This document shows, piece by piece, positions 1-8,891 of a stretch of 64,000 nucleotides of DNA. Source of the stretch: Acinetobacter radioresistens DSM 6976 = NBRC 102413 = CIP 103788. Lineage in GTDB: Bacteria; Pseudomonadota; Gammaproteobacteria; Pseudomonadales; Moraxellaceae. The position numbers and the translations under genes were made by a program. Under the pieces are notes generated by a model. That model did no database searches, was not told the origin of the DNA, and saw only the letters and a program-made list of their open reading frames with translations. The number at the start of each line of letters is the position of its first letter. Within the stretch, counting starts at the first letter, position 1. The DNA lies in assembly GCF_006757745.1 (NCBI RefSeq), contig NZ_AP019740.1, positions 2,294,001 through 2,358,000 of the forward strand, given 5' to 3'.

Positions 1-234
1 GATTCTTATGGCTCCCTGCTGGAGCTTACCTGGAATACGACCAAGCCACTTACACTCTCAAATGGCGAACAGCGCAGTTTCTTACAAGATGGCGATACCC
101 TGGTCATGAAAGGCTACTGTGAAAAAGATGGTCTGCGTATCGGTTTTGGTGAGGTAAGCGGCAAGGTACTGCCAGCTGTCCAGTTTGATTTTAATACTGA
201 TGAATCAGAGGTAGAGCAACATGAAGCTGTATAG
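1..234 (+). CDS. fahA: Fumarylacetoacetase, C-terminal end (partial)
   Basis: Reading frame 1 is open from the window edge to a TAG stop at 232-234. The visible 77 residues match the end of fumarylacetoacetase, with the segments LLELTWN, FLQDGDT and GYCEKDGLRIGFGEVSGKVL typical of the family's C-terminal fold. The enzyme cleaves fumarylacetoacetate to fumarate and acetoacetate, the last step of tyrosine/homogentisate degradation in the cytoplasm. Its end overlaps the start of maiA by 14 bases, which suggests translational coupling. The start and most of the catalytic domain lie outside the window. Confidence 0.9.
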   Translation, partial: DSYGSLLELTWNTTKPLTLSNGEQRSFLQDGDTLVMKGYCEKDGLRIGFGEVSGKVLPAVQFDFNTDESEVEQHEAV

Positions 235-859
235 TTACTTCCGTAGTTCCGCGGCTTATCGGGTGCGTATTGCCCTGAATCTTAAAGGACTGCACTACGA
301 ACTTGTGCCTGTACATCTGCTGAAAAATGGAGGCGAACAGCGTTCTGAAGCTTACTGCCGCATGAACCCAACTGCACTGGTGCCTACGCTCACAGATGGA
401 GACTTCAATCTGGGCCAGTCCATGAGTATCTTAGAGTATCTTGAAGAAACTCATCCTGAAACGCCCCTCTTACCCAAAGATGCACATTCGCGAGCAAGAA
501 TTCGGGCATTTTGTCAGAGTATTGCTTGTGATATTCATCCGGTGAACAATCTGCGGGTATTACAGTATTTAAGTCAAACCCTGCAAATTGGTGAAACAGC
601 AAAATCTGAATGGTACGCCCATTGGGTGACTGAAGGTTTTAAAGCACTTGAAGCTTTATTACACGACTCAAATGGCAGCTACTGTTTTAACGATACTCCT
701 ACACTGGCAGACTGCTGCCTGATTCCTCAGGTCTATAACGCCAAGCGTTTTAATATTGACCTGACAGCTTTCCCCAAAATTGAATGTATTTATACACACT
801 GCTCAACATTGAGCGCATTCCAGAATGCTGCGCCAGAAGCGCAGTCGGATGCCGCATAA
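221..859 (+). CDS. maiA: Maleylacetoacetate isomerase (zeta-class GST)
   Basis: The 212-residue protein has the usual length and plan of zeta-class glutathione transferases: an N-terminal thioredoxin-like domain with the signature SSAAYRVRIALN (residues 9-20) that binds glutathione, then an all-helical C-terminal domain with a conserved TLADCCLIPQVYNAKRF segment. It isomerises maleylacetoacetate to fumarylacetoacetate using glutathione, directly upstream of the fumarylacetoacetase step. The ATG lies inside the end of fahA, so the two are almost certainly one transcript. The surrounding genes complete the same pathway, which makes this function more likely than that of a generic GST. Confidence 0.93.
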   Translation: MKLYSYFRSSAAYRVRIALNLKGLHYELVPVHLLKNGGEQRSEAYCRMNPTALVPTLTDGDFNLGQSMSILEYLEETHPETPLLPKDAHSRARIRAFCQSIACDIHPVNNLRVLQYLSQTLQIGETAKSEWYAHWVTEGFKALEALLHDSNGSYCFNDTPTLADCCLIPQVYNAKRFNIDLTAFPKIECIYTHCSTLSAFQNAAPEAQSDAA

Positions 860-878
860 AAAATAAGGACATTTGTTC

Positions 879-1436
879 ATGACTATTCAAATCGAAAAAA
901 TTCACCATGTGGCCTATCGCTGTAAAGATGCTAAAGAAACCGTCGAATGGTATAAGAAAAACCTGAACATGGATTTTATTCTGGCATTTGCCGAAGACCA
1001 TGTACCTTCTACCAAAGCTTTTGACCCTTATATGCACCTGTTTTTAGATGCCGGGAATGGTAATGTTCTTGCTTTTTTTGAACTGCCAACCCAGCCAGAA
1101 ATGGGCCGCGACGAAAATACACCAAAATGGGTCCAGCATATTGCATTGAAAGTTAAAGACCGTACAGCTCTTGAAGCCGCCAAAGCACATCTAGAGGCAA
1201 ATGGTGTAGATGTACTCGGTATTACTAACCACGGCATTTTCCATTCAATTTATTTCTTTGATCCAAACGGTCACCGTTTGGAGCTGGCTTATGATGATGA
1301 AAAAGCCCCGCAGAAAATTGCCATGATTACTGAAGAAATGAAATATGAGATGCTAGAAGAATGGAGTAAAACCAAGCGTGCGCCTCATCATACTCATTTT
1401 TTGCATGCTGACGAACTGGATCAAACTACCGCTTAA
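879..1436 (+). CDS. VOC-family (glyoxalase/dioxygenase fold) protein of the tyrosine cluster
   Basis: This 185-residue vicinal-oxygen-chelate protein has two beta-alpha-beta modules. Candidate metal ligands are the His in IHHVAYRCKD near the N-terminus, the His in WVQHIALKVKD and the Glu in DPNGHRLELAYDD. I place the start at ATG 879 because AAGGA at 865-869 is 9 bases upstream; the alternative TTG at 873 would leave only 3. It sits between maiA and scoA, 12-20 bases from each, so it belongs to the homogentisate/acetoacetate operon. Its exact substrate is not evident. It is far too short to be 4-hydroxyphenylpyruvate dioxygenase, though it shares the fold. Confidence 0.82.
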   Translation: MTIQIEKIHHVAYRCKDAKETVEWYKKNLNMDFILAFAEDHVPSTKAFDPYMHLFLDAGNGNVLAFFELPTQPEMGRDENTPKWVQHIALKVKDRTALEAAKAHLEANGVDVLGITNHGIFHSIYFFDPNGHRLELAYDDEKAPQKIAMITEEMKYEMLEEWSKTKRAPHHTHFLHADELDQTTA

Positions 1437-1454
1437 ACCATAGGAATTCAACTT

Positions 1455-2159
1455 ATGAATAAAGTCTATGAAAGTGCAACTGCTGCCCTTCAGGATGTAG
1501 TCGCAAATGGACAGACTCTGGCAGTCGGTGGTTTTGGCCTGTGTGGCATTCCTGAAGCTCTGATTTCAGCTCTAAAAGAAACCGGAGTAAAAGACCTGAC
1601 CTGTATTTCCAATAATGCAGGAGTAGATGACTTCGGTTTGGGGAAGCTGCTGGCTACCCGTCAGATCAAGAAAATGATTTCATCCTATGTTGGAGAAAAT
1701 AAAGAATTTGAGCGTCAATACCTGAGTGGTGAACTTGAAGTTGAACTTACCCCTCAAGGTACACTGGCCGAAAAACTGCGGGCCGGCGGTGCTGGTATCC
1801 CCGCTTTTTTTACCCAGACCGGCGTAGGCACTCTCATTGCTGAAGGGAAGGAAGAGCGAGAGTTCAACGGCAAAACCTATATCATGGAAGAATCACTGAT
1901 AGCCGATATATCGCTGGTTAAAGCCTATAAAGCCGACAAAGCCGGGAATCTGGTCTTTCGCAAAACCGCGCAGAACTTTAATCCGGTCTGTGCCATGGCC
2001 GGAAAAATTACTGTGGCTGAAGTTGAACAGATTGTCGAGATTGGTGAGCTGGATCCGGATGCTATTCACCTGCCGGGAATCTATGTTAACCGTATTGTAC
2101 TCAATGCCACACCTGAAAAACGGATTGAACAGATGACACTGAAAACGGCGGAGGGATAA
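1455..2159 (+). CDS. scoA: 3-oxoacid CoA-transferase subunit A
   Basis: The 234-residue protein is a class I CoA-transferase alpha subunit, recognised by [14 protein letters not shown] near residues 24-37 and an [12 protein letters not shown] segment. With ScoB it moves CoA from succinyl-CoA to acetoacetate, making acetoacetyl-CoA. Acetoacetate is what the upstream fumarylacetoacetase releases, so the operon order follows the pathway. The stop is followed after 2 bases by the scoB start. Related PcaI/AtoD enzymes use other oxoacids, but the tyrosine-pathway context favours the succinyl-CoA:acetoacetate assignment. Confidence 0.9.
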   Translation: MNKVYESATAALQDVVANGQTLAVGGFGLCGIPEALISALKETGVKDLTCISNNAGVDDFGLGKLLATRQIKKMISSYVGENKEFERQYLSGELEVELTPQGTLAEKLRAGGAGIPAFFTQTGVGTLIAEGKEEREFNGKTYIMEESLIADISLVKAYKADKAGNLVFRKTAQNFNPVCAMAGKITVAEVEQIVEIGELDPDAIHLPGIYVNRIVLNATPEKRIEQMTLKTAEG

Positions 2160-2161
2160 AT

Positions 2162-2812
2162 ATGGTCTGGTCACGTAATGAAATGGCACAGCGTGCCGCA
2201 CAGGAGCTTGAAGACGGATTTTATGTCAACCTGGGTATTGGATTGCCGACCCTGGTCGCCAACTATATTCCAGAACAGGTCAATGTCTGGCTCCAGTCTG
2301 AAAACGGTTTACTGGGGATTGGGGAGTTTCCGACTGAAGAAACGGTGGATGCTGATCTGATCAATGCGGGTAAGCAGACCGTAACAGCCCGGCCCGGCGC
2401 TGCATTTTTCTCAAGTGCTGAATCCTTTGCCATGATTCGTGGTGGACACGTCAATATTGCGATTTTAGGAGCAATGGAAGTTTCCGAACAGGGAGATCTG
2501 GCCAACTGGATGATTCCGGGCAAGAAAGTTAAGGGCATGGGCGGAGCCATGGATCTGGTTGCAGGTGTACAAAAAGTCGTGGTGCTGATGGAGCACTATG
2601 CGAAAGATGGAACACCAAAAATTGTAAAACAGTGTAGCCTGCCACTTACAGGTAAAGGTGTAGTCCACCGGATTATTACCGACCTTGGTGTGATGGATAT
2701 TGACGCCGCAGGGGTGAAACTGATAGAACTGGCCAAAGAGGTGACGCTAGAGCAGATTCAGGCAGTTACAGGCGTACAGCTAAATGTACAGCTAGAGAAT
2801 GATGCAGCCTGA
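2162..2812 (+). CDS. scoB: 3-oxoacid CoA-transferase subunit B
   Basis: The 216-residue beta subunit carries [13 protein letters not shown] and the catalytic motif [12 protein letters not shown], whose Glu forms the acyl-CoA thioester intermediate in this family. It pairs with ScoA, starting 2 bases after its stop. Together they activate acetoacetate for thiolysis by the AtoB-type thiolase encoded further along. A rho-independent terminator follows 30 bases after the stop, so the operon that begins upstream of the window probably ends here. Confidence 0.92.
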   Translation: MVWSRNEMAQRAAQELEDGFYVNLGIGLPTLVANYIPEQVNVWLQSENGLLGIGEFPTEETVDADLINAGKQTVTARPGAAFFSSAESFAMIRGGHVNIAILGAMEVSEQGDLANWMIPGKKVKGMGGAMDLVAGVQKVVVLMEHYAKDGTPKIVKQCSLPLTGKGVVHRIITDLGVMDIDAAGVKLIELAKEVTLEQIQAVTGVQLNVQLENDAA

Positions 2813-2841
2813 TCCAATACTATAAAAATCATGTGAATAAA

Positions 2842-2865
2842 AAAGCAGCTTCGGCTGCTTTGTGT
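2842..2865 (+). terminator. Rho-independent terminator after scoB
   Basis: An 8-bp perfect stem (aaagcagc / gctgcttt) with a TTCG tetraloop, followed by a short T-rich run, lies just after scoB. It separates the homogentisate/CoA-transferase operon from atoE. Confidence 0.8.
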
Positions 2866-2946
2866 GTCCTAAGTAAATAATAAAACAGGCTATGGGCAGC
2901 TAGATACCATATCTAAGAATAAACAGACAAATGGATTTCAAAAACT

Positions 2947-4356
2947 ATGTATAAACATCAAGGATTACTTGAGCGGTTCGCTCTTCGTATCAGTAACTGG
3001 TCAGAAAAATGGTTTCCTGACTCTTATATCTTCGCTTTACTGGGAGTCATCATTGTTTCAATTGCCGCGATGACGATCGGTGCTCCGGCCCAAGCTGTAG
3101 CTGAAGCTTTTGGTGATGGATTCTGGAGTCTCATTCCATTTACCCTACAAATGACCATGCTGATTATTGTCGGCTATGTGGTTTCGGTTTCCAGACCCGT
3201 CGAACTCCTTATTCAGAAAATGGCTCTTATACCCAGTTCCGGTCGTGGAGCAATTGTACTGGTTGCTACCGTCAGTCTGCTGATTTCCCTTGTCAATTGG
3301 GCCGTGAGTACTATTTTGACGGCTCTTTTAGTGATTGCACTGGCAAAACGTACTGAACTGCGAATGGACTACCGGGCCGCGGCTGCTGCAGCTATTATTG
3401 GTATGGGTGCGACTTGGGCACTGGGTATCAGTTCATCTGCTGCCCAGCTACAAGCCAATAAAGACAGTTTACCTGAATCTATTTATCAGCTTACCGGGGT
3501 TATTCCCTTCACTGAAACAATTTTTCTGTGGCAATCCATCGTTATGACTTTGGTACTGATCATTGTCTCAATTGCAATTGCCTACTGGTCTGCCCCTAAA
3601 GGTGAAAACGTCAAGACCATGCAGGATTTTAAACTGGACTTTGAAACTGAGAAAAAGCCGGAATCAAAGTCTAGCCGCCCGGGAGACTGGCTAGAAAATT
3701 CACCAATCTTAACCATACTAGTGGTGGCGATTGGTATAGGCTGGATGATTCTCGAATTTACCCAGCAGAATCCAATTCTGGCTATTTCCAGTTTAAATAC
3801 CTATAACTTTGTCTTTCTGATGCTGGGTCTGGCTCTGCATGGGACACCACGTAATTTTCTTAATGCCGTGTCCAAGGCAGTACCTGCGGTCTCTGGCGTA
3901 TTAATCCAGTTTCCTTTATACGGCAGTATTGCTTTTATCATGACTCATGCCATGAACAGCAATGATCTTTCTTTATCTCACTATATTGCCGAGTTTTTTG
4001 TTTCTATTGCTTCCAAGGAAAGTTTTGCTGTAGTGATGGGAATTTATTCAGCTATTCTTGGCTTTTTTGTACCCTCAGGTGGTGGAAAATGGATCATAGA
4101 GGCCCCATATGTTATGCAAGCTGCCAATGACCTGAAAGTACATTTGGGCTGGTCAGTGCAGATTTATAATGCTGCTGAGGCTTTACCGAACCTGATCAAT
4201 CCATTTTTCATGTTGCCGATGCTGGGTATTTTGAAACTTAAACCTAAAGATGTGATTGGTTTTACCGTAACCCAGCTGGTCGTGCATTTTCCGCTGGTTC
4301 TTTTTTTATTGTGGATACTGGGGCGTACTCTGGCTTATACCCCACCTGTATTTTAA
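2947..4356 (+). CDS. atoE: AtoE-type short-chain fatty acid / acetoacetate permease
   Basis: The 469-residue inner-membrane protein has about a dozen hydrophobic segments and the hallmark stretches of the AtoE family, including LVNWAVSTILTALLV, FVPSGGGKWIIEAPYV and EALPNLINPFFMLPMLG. AtoE proteins are predicted to take up short-chain fatty acids or acetoacetate. Its position between the scoAB CoA-transferase and a thiolase fits import of acetoacetate, which the neighbours convert to acetyl-CoA. It has its own upstream gap after the scoB terminator, so it may have a separate promoter. Confidence 0.88.
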   Translation: MYKHQGLLERFALRISNWSEKWFPDSYIFALLGVIIVSIAAMTIGAPAQAVAEAFGDGFWSLIPFTLQMTMLIIVGYVVSVSRPVELLIQKMALIPSSGRGAIVLVATVSLLISLVNWAVSTILTALLVIALAKRTELRMDYRAAAAAAIIGMGATWALGISSSAAQLQANKDSLPESIYQLTGVIPFTETIFLWQSIVMTLVLIIVSIAIAYWSAPKGENVKTMQDFKLDFETEKKPESKSSRPGDWLENSPILTILVVAIGIGWMILEFTQQNPILAISSLNTYNFVFLMLGLALHGTPRNFLNAVSKAVPAVSGVLIQFPLYGSIAFIMTHAMNSNDLSLSHYIAEFFVSIASKESFAVVMGIYSAILGFFVPSGGGKWIIEAPYVMQAANDLKVHLGWSVQIYNAAEALPNLINPFFMLPMLGILKLKPKDVIGFTVTQLVVHFPLVLFLLWILGRTLAYTPPVF

Positions 4357-4447
4357 TAGTACTGGCTTTTTCAAGAACAAAAGAGCCTTTCATTTTTACC
4401 AACACTGTACTGCGTTTTTTCGTTATGGTCTGAATAGGAATTCAAAT

Positions 4448-5626
4448 ATGCAACCGATTGTTATTGTTTCTGGTAGCCGTACTGCTATGGGAAGTTTTCA
4501 GGGTAGTTTATCCAGTTTAACTGCACCTGAGCTGGGAGCAGCCGTCATCAGGGAATCTCTACAACGCGCTGGTGTTCAAGCCGATCAGGTTGATGAAGTG
4601 ATTATGGGCTGTGTACTCCCTGCCGGGTTAAAACAGGGTCCGGCCCGTCAGGCAATGCGTTTGGCGGGCTTGCCTGACCATGTTGGCGCCACCACTATCA
4701 ATAAAATCTGTGGTTCAGGCATGAAAGCTGTCATGCAGGCAGCAGATGCAATTAAGGCAGGTAGTGCTGATATTGTAGTGGCAGGCGGGATGGAATCAAT
4801 GAGTAATGCTCCATATCTGATGCCTAAAGCACGTGCAGGATTTCGCATGGGTCATGGTGAGGTCAAGGACCACATGTTTTTAGAAGGTCTTGAAGACGCA
4901 GAAACCGGCCGTTCGATGGGTTCACTGGCACAGGACATGGCTAACCAGAAGGGTTATACCCGCGAACAGATGGATGAGTTTGCGATCCGTTCTTTAACTC
5001 GTGCGCAAAAGGCTATTAGCGAAGGTTATTTAAAAGATGAAATTGTGCCAGTAACTGTCAGCAGTCGTAAAGGTGAGGTCATTGTGGCTCAGGATGAGAA
5101 TCCGTTTAATGCTAAAATTGATAAGATTGTCACCTTGCGTCCGGCTTTTGCCAAGGATGGAACAATTACGGCAGCTAATGCCAGCTCAATTAGTGACGGC
5201 GCTTCAGCCATGCTGGTCATGACTGAAGAAAATGCACAGCAGCGTGGTCTGACACCACTAGCAAAAATTGTAGCGTATGCTTCACATTCACAACATCCCT
5301 CTGAATTCACAATTGCTCCAGTGGGTGCAATTGAAAAAGTTCTGAAGAAAGCCGGCTGGAATGCAGCAGAAGTTGATTTATGGGAAATTAACGAAGCCTT
5401 TGCCATGGTAACGATGGCCGCGATTGATGCCTTTGAGCTGGATGTTGAAAAAGTTAATATACATGGAGGTGCCTGCGCCCTAGGTCATCCATTGGGTTCA
5501 TCAGGTTCACGTATTATTTTGTCACTGATCTATGCACTTAAACGCACTGGCAAGCGTAAAGGTATTGCAGCACTTTGTATCGGTGGTGGAGAAGCCACTG
5601 CAATAGCGATTGAAATCATGGCCTGA
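4448..5626 (+). CDS. atoB: Acetyl-CoA C-acetyltransferase (thiolase)
   Basis: The 392-residue thiolase has the expected length and all family signatures. NKICGSGMKAV holds the nucleophilic Cys, GGMESMSNAPYL and NEAFAMV follow, GGACALGHPLGSSG holds the catalytic His, and CIGGGEATA near the C-terminus holds the second active-site Cys. It splits acetoacetyl-CoA into two acetyl-CoA, completing the route from tyrosine or imported acetoacetate. It lies 91 bases after atoE on the same strand and is followed by a strong terminator. Confidence 0.92.
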   Translation: MQPIVIVSGSRTAMGSFQGSLSSLTAPELGAAVIRESLQRAGVQADQVDEVIMGCVLPAGLKQGPARQAMRLAGLPDHVGATTINKICGSGMKAVMQAADAIKAGSADIVVAGGMESMSNAPYLMPKARAGFRMGHGEVKDHMFLEGLEDAETGRSMGSLAQDMANQKGYTREQMDEFAIRSLTRAQKAISEGYLKDEIVPVTVSSRKGEVIVAQDENPFNAKIDKIVTLRPAFAKDGTITAANASSISDGASAMLVMTEENAQQRGLTPLAKIVAYASHSQHPSEFTIAPVGAIEKVLKKAGWNAAEVDLWEINEAFAMVTMAAIDAFELDVEKVNIHGGACALGHPLGSSGSRIILSLIYALKRTGKRKGIAALCIGGGEATAIAIEIMA

Positions 5627-5650
5627 TCTGAGTATTGTCAATTTTCTGCA

Positions 5651-5682
5651 GGATATACCATCGAGCGTGGTATATCCTTTTT
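5651..5682 (+). terminator. Rho-independent terminator after the thiolase gene
   Basis: A 10-bp perfect stem (ggatatacca / tggtatatcc) with a 7-base loop is followed by TTTTT. It lies 24 bases after the thiolase stop and ends the acetoacetate genes. Confidence 0.85.
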
Positions 5683-5706
5683 CATATTCTGACTCTGGAA
5701 ACAATC

Positions 5707-6090
5707 ATGTCTCAGCAAGATTACGAAAATGGCCTGAAAGTCCGCACTGAAGTTATGGGTGAGGCATTTGTACAGCGTGCCCAAAACAACACCGTTCCAT
5801 TTACCCAGCCGCTGCAAGACTGGATTAATGAACATGCATGGGGGTCAACCTGGCAACGTGAAGGTATACTGCCACGCAAATACCGTTCTCTGATTACGCT
5901 TGCATTTCTGGTTGCCCAGAAGAGCCCTACCGAACTAAAGGGACATGTTCGTGGTGCACTCAATAACGGTGCCACAGTTGAAGAGATTCAGGAAGTTTTA
6001 TTGCACAGCCTACCTTATTGTGGAGCACCAGCAGCCCAAGAAGCTTTCCGGGCTGCGCTTGAAGTGATTAATGACTACCATAATTCGTAA
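5707..6090 (+). CDS. Carboxymuconolactone decarboxylase family protein
   Basis: The 127-residue protein matches the small alpha-helical CMD family in length and order: an N-terminal GLKVRTEVMGEAFVQRA helix, the LPRKYRSLITLAFLVAQ core, and HVRGALNNGATVEEIQEVLLHSLPYCGAPAA at the C-terminus. I start it at ATG 5707. A longer frame from TTG 5635 would read through the thiolase terminator. It resembles PcaC (4-carboxymuconolactone decarboxylase), but no other pca genes are nearby, so the substrate is open. A terminator follows closely, so it is probably monocistronic. Confidence 0.82.
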   Translation: MSQQDYENGLKVRTEVMGEAFVQRAQNNTVPFTQPLQDWINEHAWGSTWQREGILPRKYRSLITLAFLVAQKSPTELKGHVRGALNNGATVEEIQEVLLHSLPYCGAPAAQEAFRAALEVINDYHNS

Positions 6091-6102
6091 AATTTTATAA
6101 AG

Positions 6103-6128
6103 TGCAGGCCTTTAACCTGCATTTTTTA
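6103..6128 (+). terminator. Terminator after the CMD-family gene
   Basis: A 6-bp stem (tgcagg / cctgca) with a 7-base loop is followed by a run of six T, 12 bases after the stop codon. Confidence 0.75.
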
Positions 6129-6359
6129 TTTTTATTAATATAAATATTTTATGGTTATTATTTAAACTTTAGTGCTAGAAAAGCATTTTGTTTGCTGGAA
6201 GTGTGTTAGCCTTAAGTTGATGGCTTAGCTTTGAAATTAATGGACATCAGTTATATAAATTAAGTTTTCCTCATATATTTAACTGCTGGACAGCGTATAA
6301 TATTAAGACATCTAATAATAAGTATCCTTTTAAGAACTATTCCCCAAGGAGTCAGCACC

Positions 6360-6800
6360 ATGACTTATCAACATATTTTAGTTCCCGTAGATGGTTCACC
6401 AACTTCTCTCACTGCAGTCAAACAGGCAGCTGATATTGCCAAGGCTTTTGGCAGTAAGGTTACAGCAGTTTGTGTACTTTCAGTTGAACCTTTTATTGCT
6501 GTTGAATTTGTCGATACCCAGACGCTGGTAGAAGACTATCGTAATAAAGCTAAACAGGAAATACAGAAAACTCTGGATCAGGCCAAAGCCCTTTTTGCCG
6601 CAGAAGGAGTAGAAATAGAAACCCGTCTGACTGAAGGACAGGAAATTTATAAAGAAATTATTAATACCGCAGAAGAGATAAATGCCGACCTGATTATTAT
6701 GGGTTCACATGGCCGTAAAGGGATCAAGAAAATCTTTCTCGGAAGTGTAGCCCAGAGTGTATTGGCAGCAACGCATTTACCAGTCATGATTATCAAATAA
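6360..6800 (+). CDS. Universal stress protein (UspA family)
   Basis: The 146-residue protein is a single Usp domain. It opens with YQHILVPVDGSPTSLTAVKQA, the strand and helix that hold the nucleotide-binding Asp. It ends with the ATP-binding loop MGSHGRKGIKKIFLGSVAQSVLAATHLPVMII, which fits the G-2x-G-9x-G-(S/T) pattern of ATP-binding members. It is a cytoplasmic stress-survival protein with no specific partner visible. The clear ribosome-binding site AAGGAGT lies just upstream of the ATG, and the 270-base gap before it gives room for its own promoter. Confidence 0.92.
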   Translation: MTYQHILVPVDGSPTSLTAVKQAADIAKAFGSKVTAVCVLSVEPFIAVEFVDTQTLVEDYRNKAKQEIQKTLDQAKALFAAEGVEIETRLTEGQEIYKEIINTAEEINADLIIMGSHGRKGIKKIFLGSVAQSVLAATHLPVMIIK

Positions 6801-7451
6801 TAATTATTTAATCTGTTAATTGCATTTGAATCTCAGGTCAGGAGAGGAAAATAAGCCTAGACAGTTTTAAAGACTATTCAGCTCATTTTCCTCACATGAC
6901 TTTCTAAGATATCGGTTCTGATGAATAACTTAGATCCCGATCCATCTTCAATCGATTGCACTACTCCCAACTATTGCTGTAGGTCACTTAGATAACATTT
7001 CTTTCTCTTTAGGTAAAAACTGCCGAGTCCCGGCATACTGATTGTTCAATATGCCTTTGCTCACCTTCTTCATGATTCAGAAAAAGCTGTAGCTCAAATC
7101 AAACCTTCTGCTGTTATTTTATCTAAAATAATTCAGGATCATCACTCAACAGGTTATACGAATAAGGAGCGATTTAAATAGCATGAGTACGGCCTTGTAC
7201 ATATAAATAATTATTATTCATTTAGCTTTCTATATTTCATTTTTAGAGGCTATTTATTATAGTCAGAAAAACAATGCCTGAGATAAAAATCCTGAGTAAA
7301 GCTGATTTTTTACTTAACTAAAAACTGCTGACCCAATACCCAAGCAATAATATTCAGCAGTCTAAATATTTAAGATCTTTTTAAAGCATAGAGAGAACTG
7401 CTCACTAGCCATCTTTTATATTCTTACAAAAAATAAATGATCCAACCAGAA
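6801..7451. other. Gene-poor stretch between usp and the P-loop kinase gene
   Basis: I see no convincing gene here. An imperfect inverted repeat (6844-6856 with 6881-6893, one mismatch) could act as a weak terminator for the stress-protein gene. The plus-strand frame from about 6996 to a TAG at 7179-7181 is open for about 61 codons and reads like protein (it includes IVQYAFAHLLHDSEKAVAQ), but it has no start codon or ribosome-binding site. It may be the tail of a decayed gene that I do not recognise. Confidence 0.4.
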
Positions 7452-7916
7452 TCAACTCAGCTCTTCTTGAGCAGGCTCTTCGAAGCGGTTTATCCATTGA
7501 TCCAGGTTTGCCAAGTTAACCACAGGTATACTATCGATGCCCAGCTGGTTACGTTTTTTCAGTCGTGACTTCAGCTCATCTATAGACGCCTTCAAATAGT
7601 AGACTTTGGCTATAACACCAAGCTCCTTGGCTACAGCGCGATAATGATCACGCTCCGTCCTTAACCAGAATCCATATTCAAGAATGACACTGTGGCCCTG
7701 TTTAAGTAACTGCAGGGCGAGCTGCCACTGGAGCTGCTCTACCTTAATCCTTGCCTGATCATCGTAAAAACTTAAACCGAGATCATACAACCACTCATCT
7801 GGTGAAAAGCGAATAGCCCCATATTCTTTTTCTAGAATTCTAGCCAATGTAGTCTTTCCTGAGCCTGGTAATCCACACATTAAATAAAGAACTGGAATTA
7901 TAGTATTTTCAGGCAT
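7452..7916 (-). CDS. Small P-loop kinase-like ATPase
   Basis: The 154-residue protein starts with the Walker A motif GLPGSGKTTLAR (about residues 15-26) and continues with an FSPDEW segment, a VILEYGFW strand and a basic lid-like region KSRLKKRNQ. This is the layout of the AAA_33/zeta-toxin-like family of small nucleotide or metabolite kinases. The substrate is not evident. No antitoxin-like partner is adjacent, so a toxin role is unsupported. It is encoded opposite to the upstream stress-protein gene and 87 bases downstream of the flavoprotein gene on the same strand, perhaps co-transcribed. Confidence 0.75.
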   Translation of the reverse strand: MPENTIIPVLYLMCGLPGSGKTTLARILEKEYGAIRFSPDEWLYDLGLSFYDDQARIKVEQLQWQLALQLLKQGHSVILEYGFWLRTERDHYRAVAKELGVIAKVYYLKASIDELKSRLKKRNQLGIDSIPVVNLANLDQWINRFEEPAQEELS

Positions 7917-8003
7917 TTATTATTTTCCCTTTCTTTCATTTCTGACTATAGTCGTAGCAGATTAGGTTTTGACTGATAACTTTCTCTATTTTATATTTTT
8001 AAT

Positions 8004-8891
8004 TTAATCAAAAATTAAAGCATTATGTGCGCTTACTCCTGCCAGTGCCCCATCACCTACGGCTAAAGACACTGAACCGCCGGGCCGAGCTGCGTCTCCA
8101 CAGGCAAACACCCCATCAACTGAGGTTGCTTTTAGGTCATTTGTATAAATGAATTCCCCTGTTTCATCTTCTTCAATTTTACAACCCAAATCCTTGATCC
8201 AACCTTGCTCTAAAAAGGTTTTAGTTTGTATAAACAATCCATCAAAGTGTGTGATGCTCTGATCTGTAAATATCACATCAGCATGAGAATCCATCTGCTT
8301 AATTGAACGGTCATCTATAGTCACGCCTCTTTCTTGTAATTGCTGTTTGGCTTTCAGATTCAACAGGTCTGGCTGACCATTTAATAAGAGTGTAGTCTTA
8401 CCCCAGTCTGGAAGCATCATGGCCAGATGGGTAACATGGGCAGAACTGGCTAAAAGTGCAATATTTCCCTGATTGAGTTCATAGCCATGGCAATACGGGC
8501 AATGAAATACAGATTTCCCCCAGCGTTCGTTTAGACCTGAAATATCCGGTAAGCGGTCAGTGACCCCCGAGGCTATGATTATTTTTTTGGCATAAATTGG
8601 CTGTTGAGTATCCAAATACAAATAAAAATCCTGATTATTTTTTTCTACCCGCTGGACCGTGCCCTGTTGCCAGTTGACTGTCTTATAGCGCTGTAATTGT
8701 TCCCGTGCCTTTTTTATAATTTCCAGCGCCTGAATTCCATCTTGTGCAAGAAAACCATGAGAATTTTCGGCGAATCGATTTCGTCTCTGCCCTGCATCAA
8801 TTACTATAATATTTCGACGTGCTCTTGCCAAAGGTACTGCCGCAGATAAGCCGGCATAACTTCCGCCAATAATTGCAACGTCATAAATCAT
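8004..8891 (-). CDS. Thioredoxin-reductase-like FAD/NAD(P) oxidoreductase
   Basis: The 295-residue flavoprotein has the N-terminal FAD-binding motif IIGGSYAGLSAA (residues 8-19), the redox-active CPYC pair followed by HGYE, and the C-terminal FAD motif GVFACGDAARPGG. The length and CxxC placement match the low-molecular-weight thioredoxin-reductase family, including bacilliredoxin-type and ferredoxin-reductase-like relatives. The second nucleotide-binding loop is poorly conserved (ALLASSAHVTHLAMML replaces the usual GxGxxA). It may therefore use an unusual electron donor or act as an oxidase, as TrxB-like sulfhydryl oxidases do. Confidence 0.83.
   Translation of the reverse strand: MIYDVAIIGGSYAGLSAAVPLARARRNIIVIDAGQRRNRFAENSHGFLAQDGIQALEIIKKAREQLQRYKTVNWQQGTVQRVEKNNQDFYLYLDTQQPIYAKKIIIASGVTDRLPDISGLNERWGKSVFHCPYCHGYELNQGNIALLASSAHVTHLAMMLPDWGKTTLLLNGQPDLLNLKAKQQLQERGVTIDDRSIKQMDSHADVIFTDQSITHFDGLFIQTKTFLEQGWIKDLGCKIEEDETGEFIYTNDLKATSVDGVFACGDAARPGGSVSLAVGDGALAGVSAHNALIFD

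Noticed and set aside
5635..5706. A longer start for the carboxymuconolactone-decarboxylase-like gene at TTG 5635
   Set aside because: It would translate through the thiolase terminator hairpin; ATG 5707 gives the usual family length.
6996..7181. A plus-strand open stretch of about 61 codons that reads like protein
   Set aside because: No start codon, no ribosome-binding site and no family match; noted in the gap entry, not called as a gene.
7452..7916. P-loop kinase as a zeta-type toxin
   Set aside because: The Walker A match is real, but no epsilon-like antitoxin or other partner lies beside it, so a toxin-antitoxin call is not supported.
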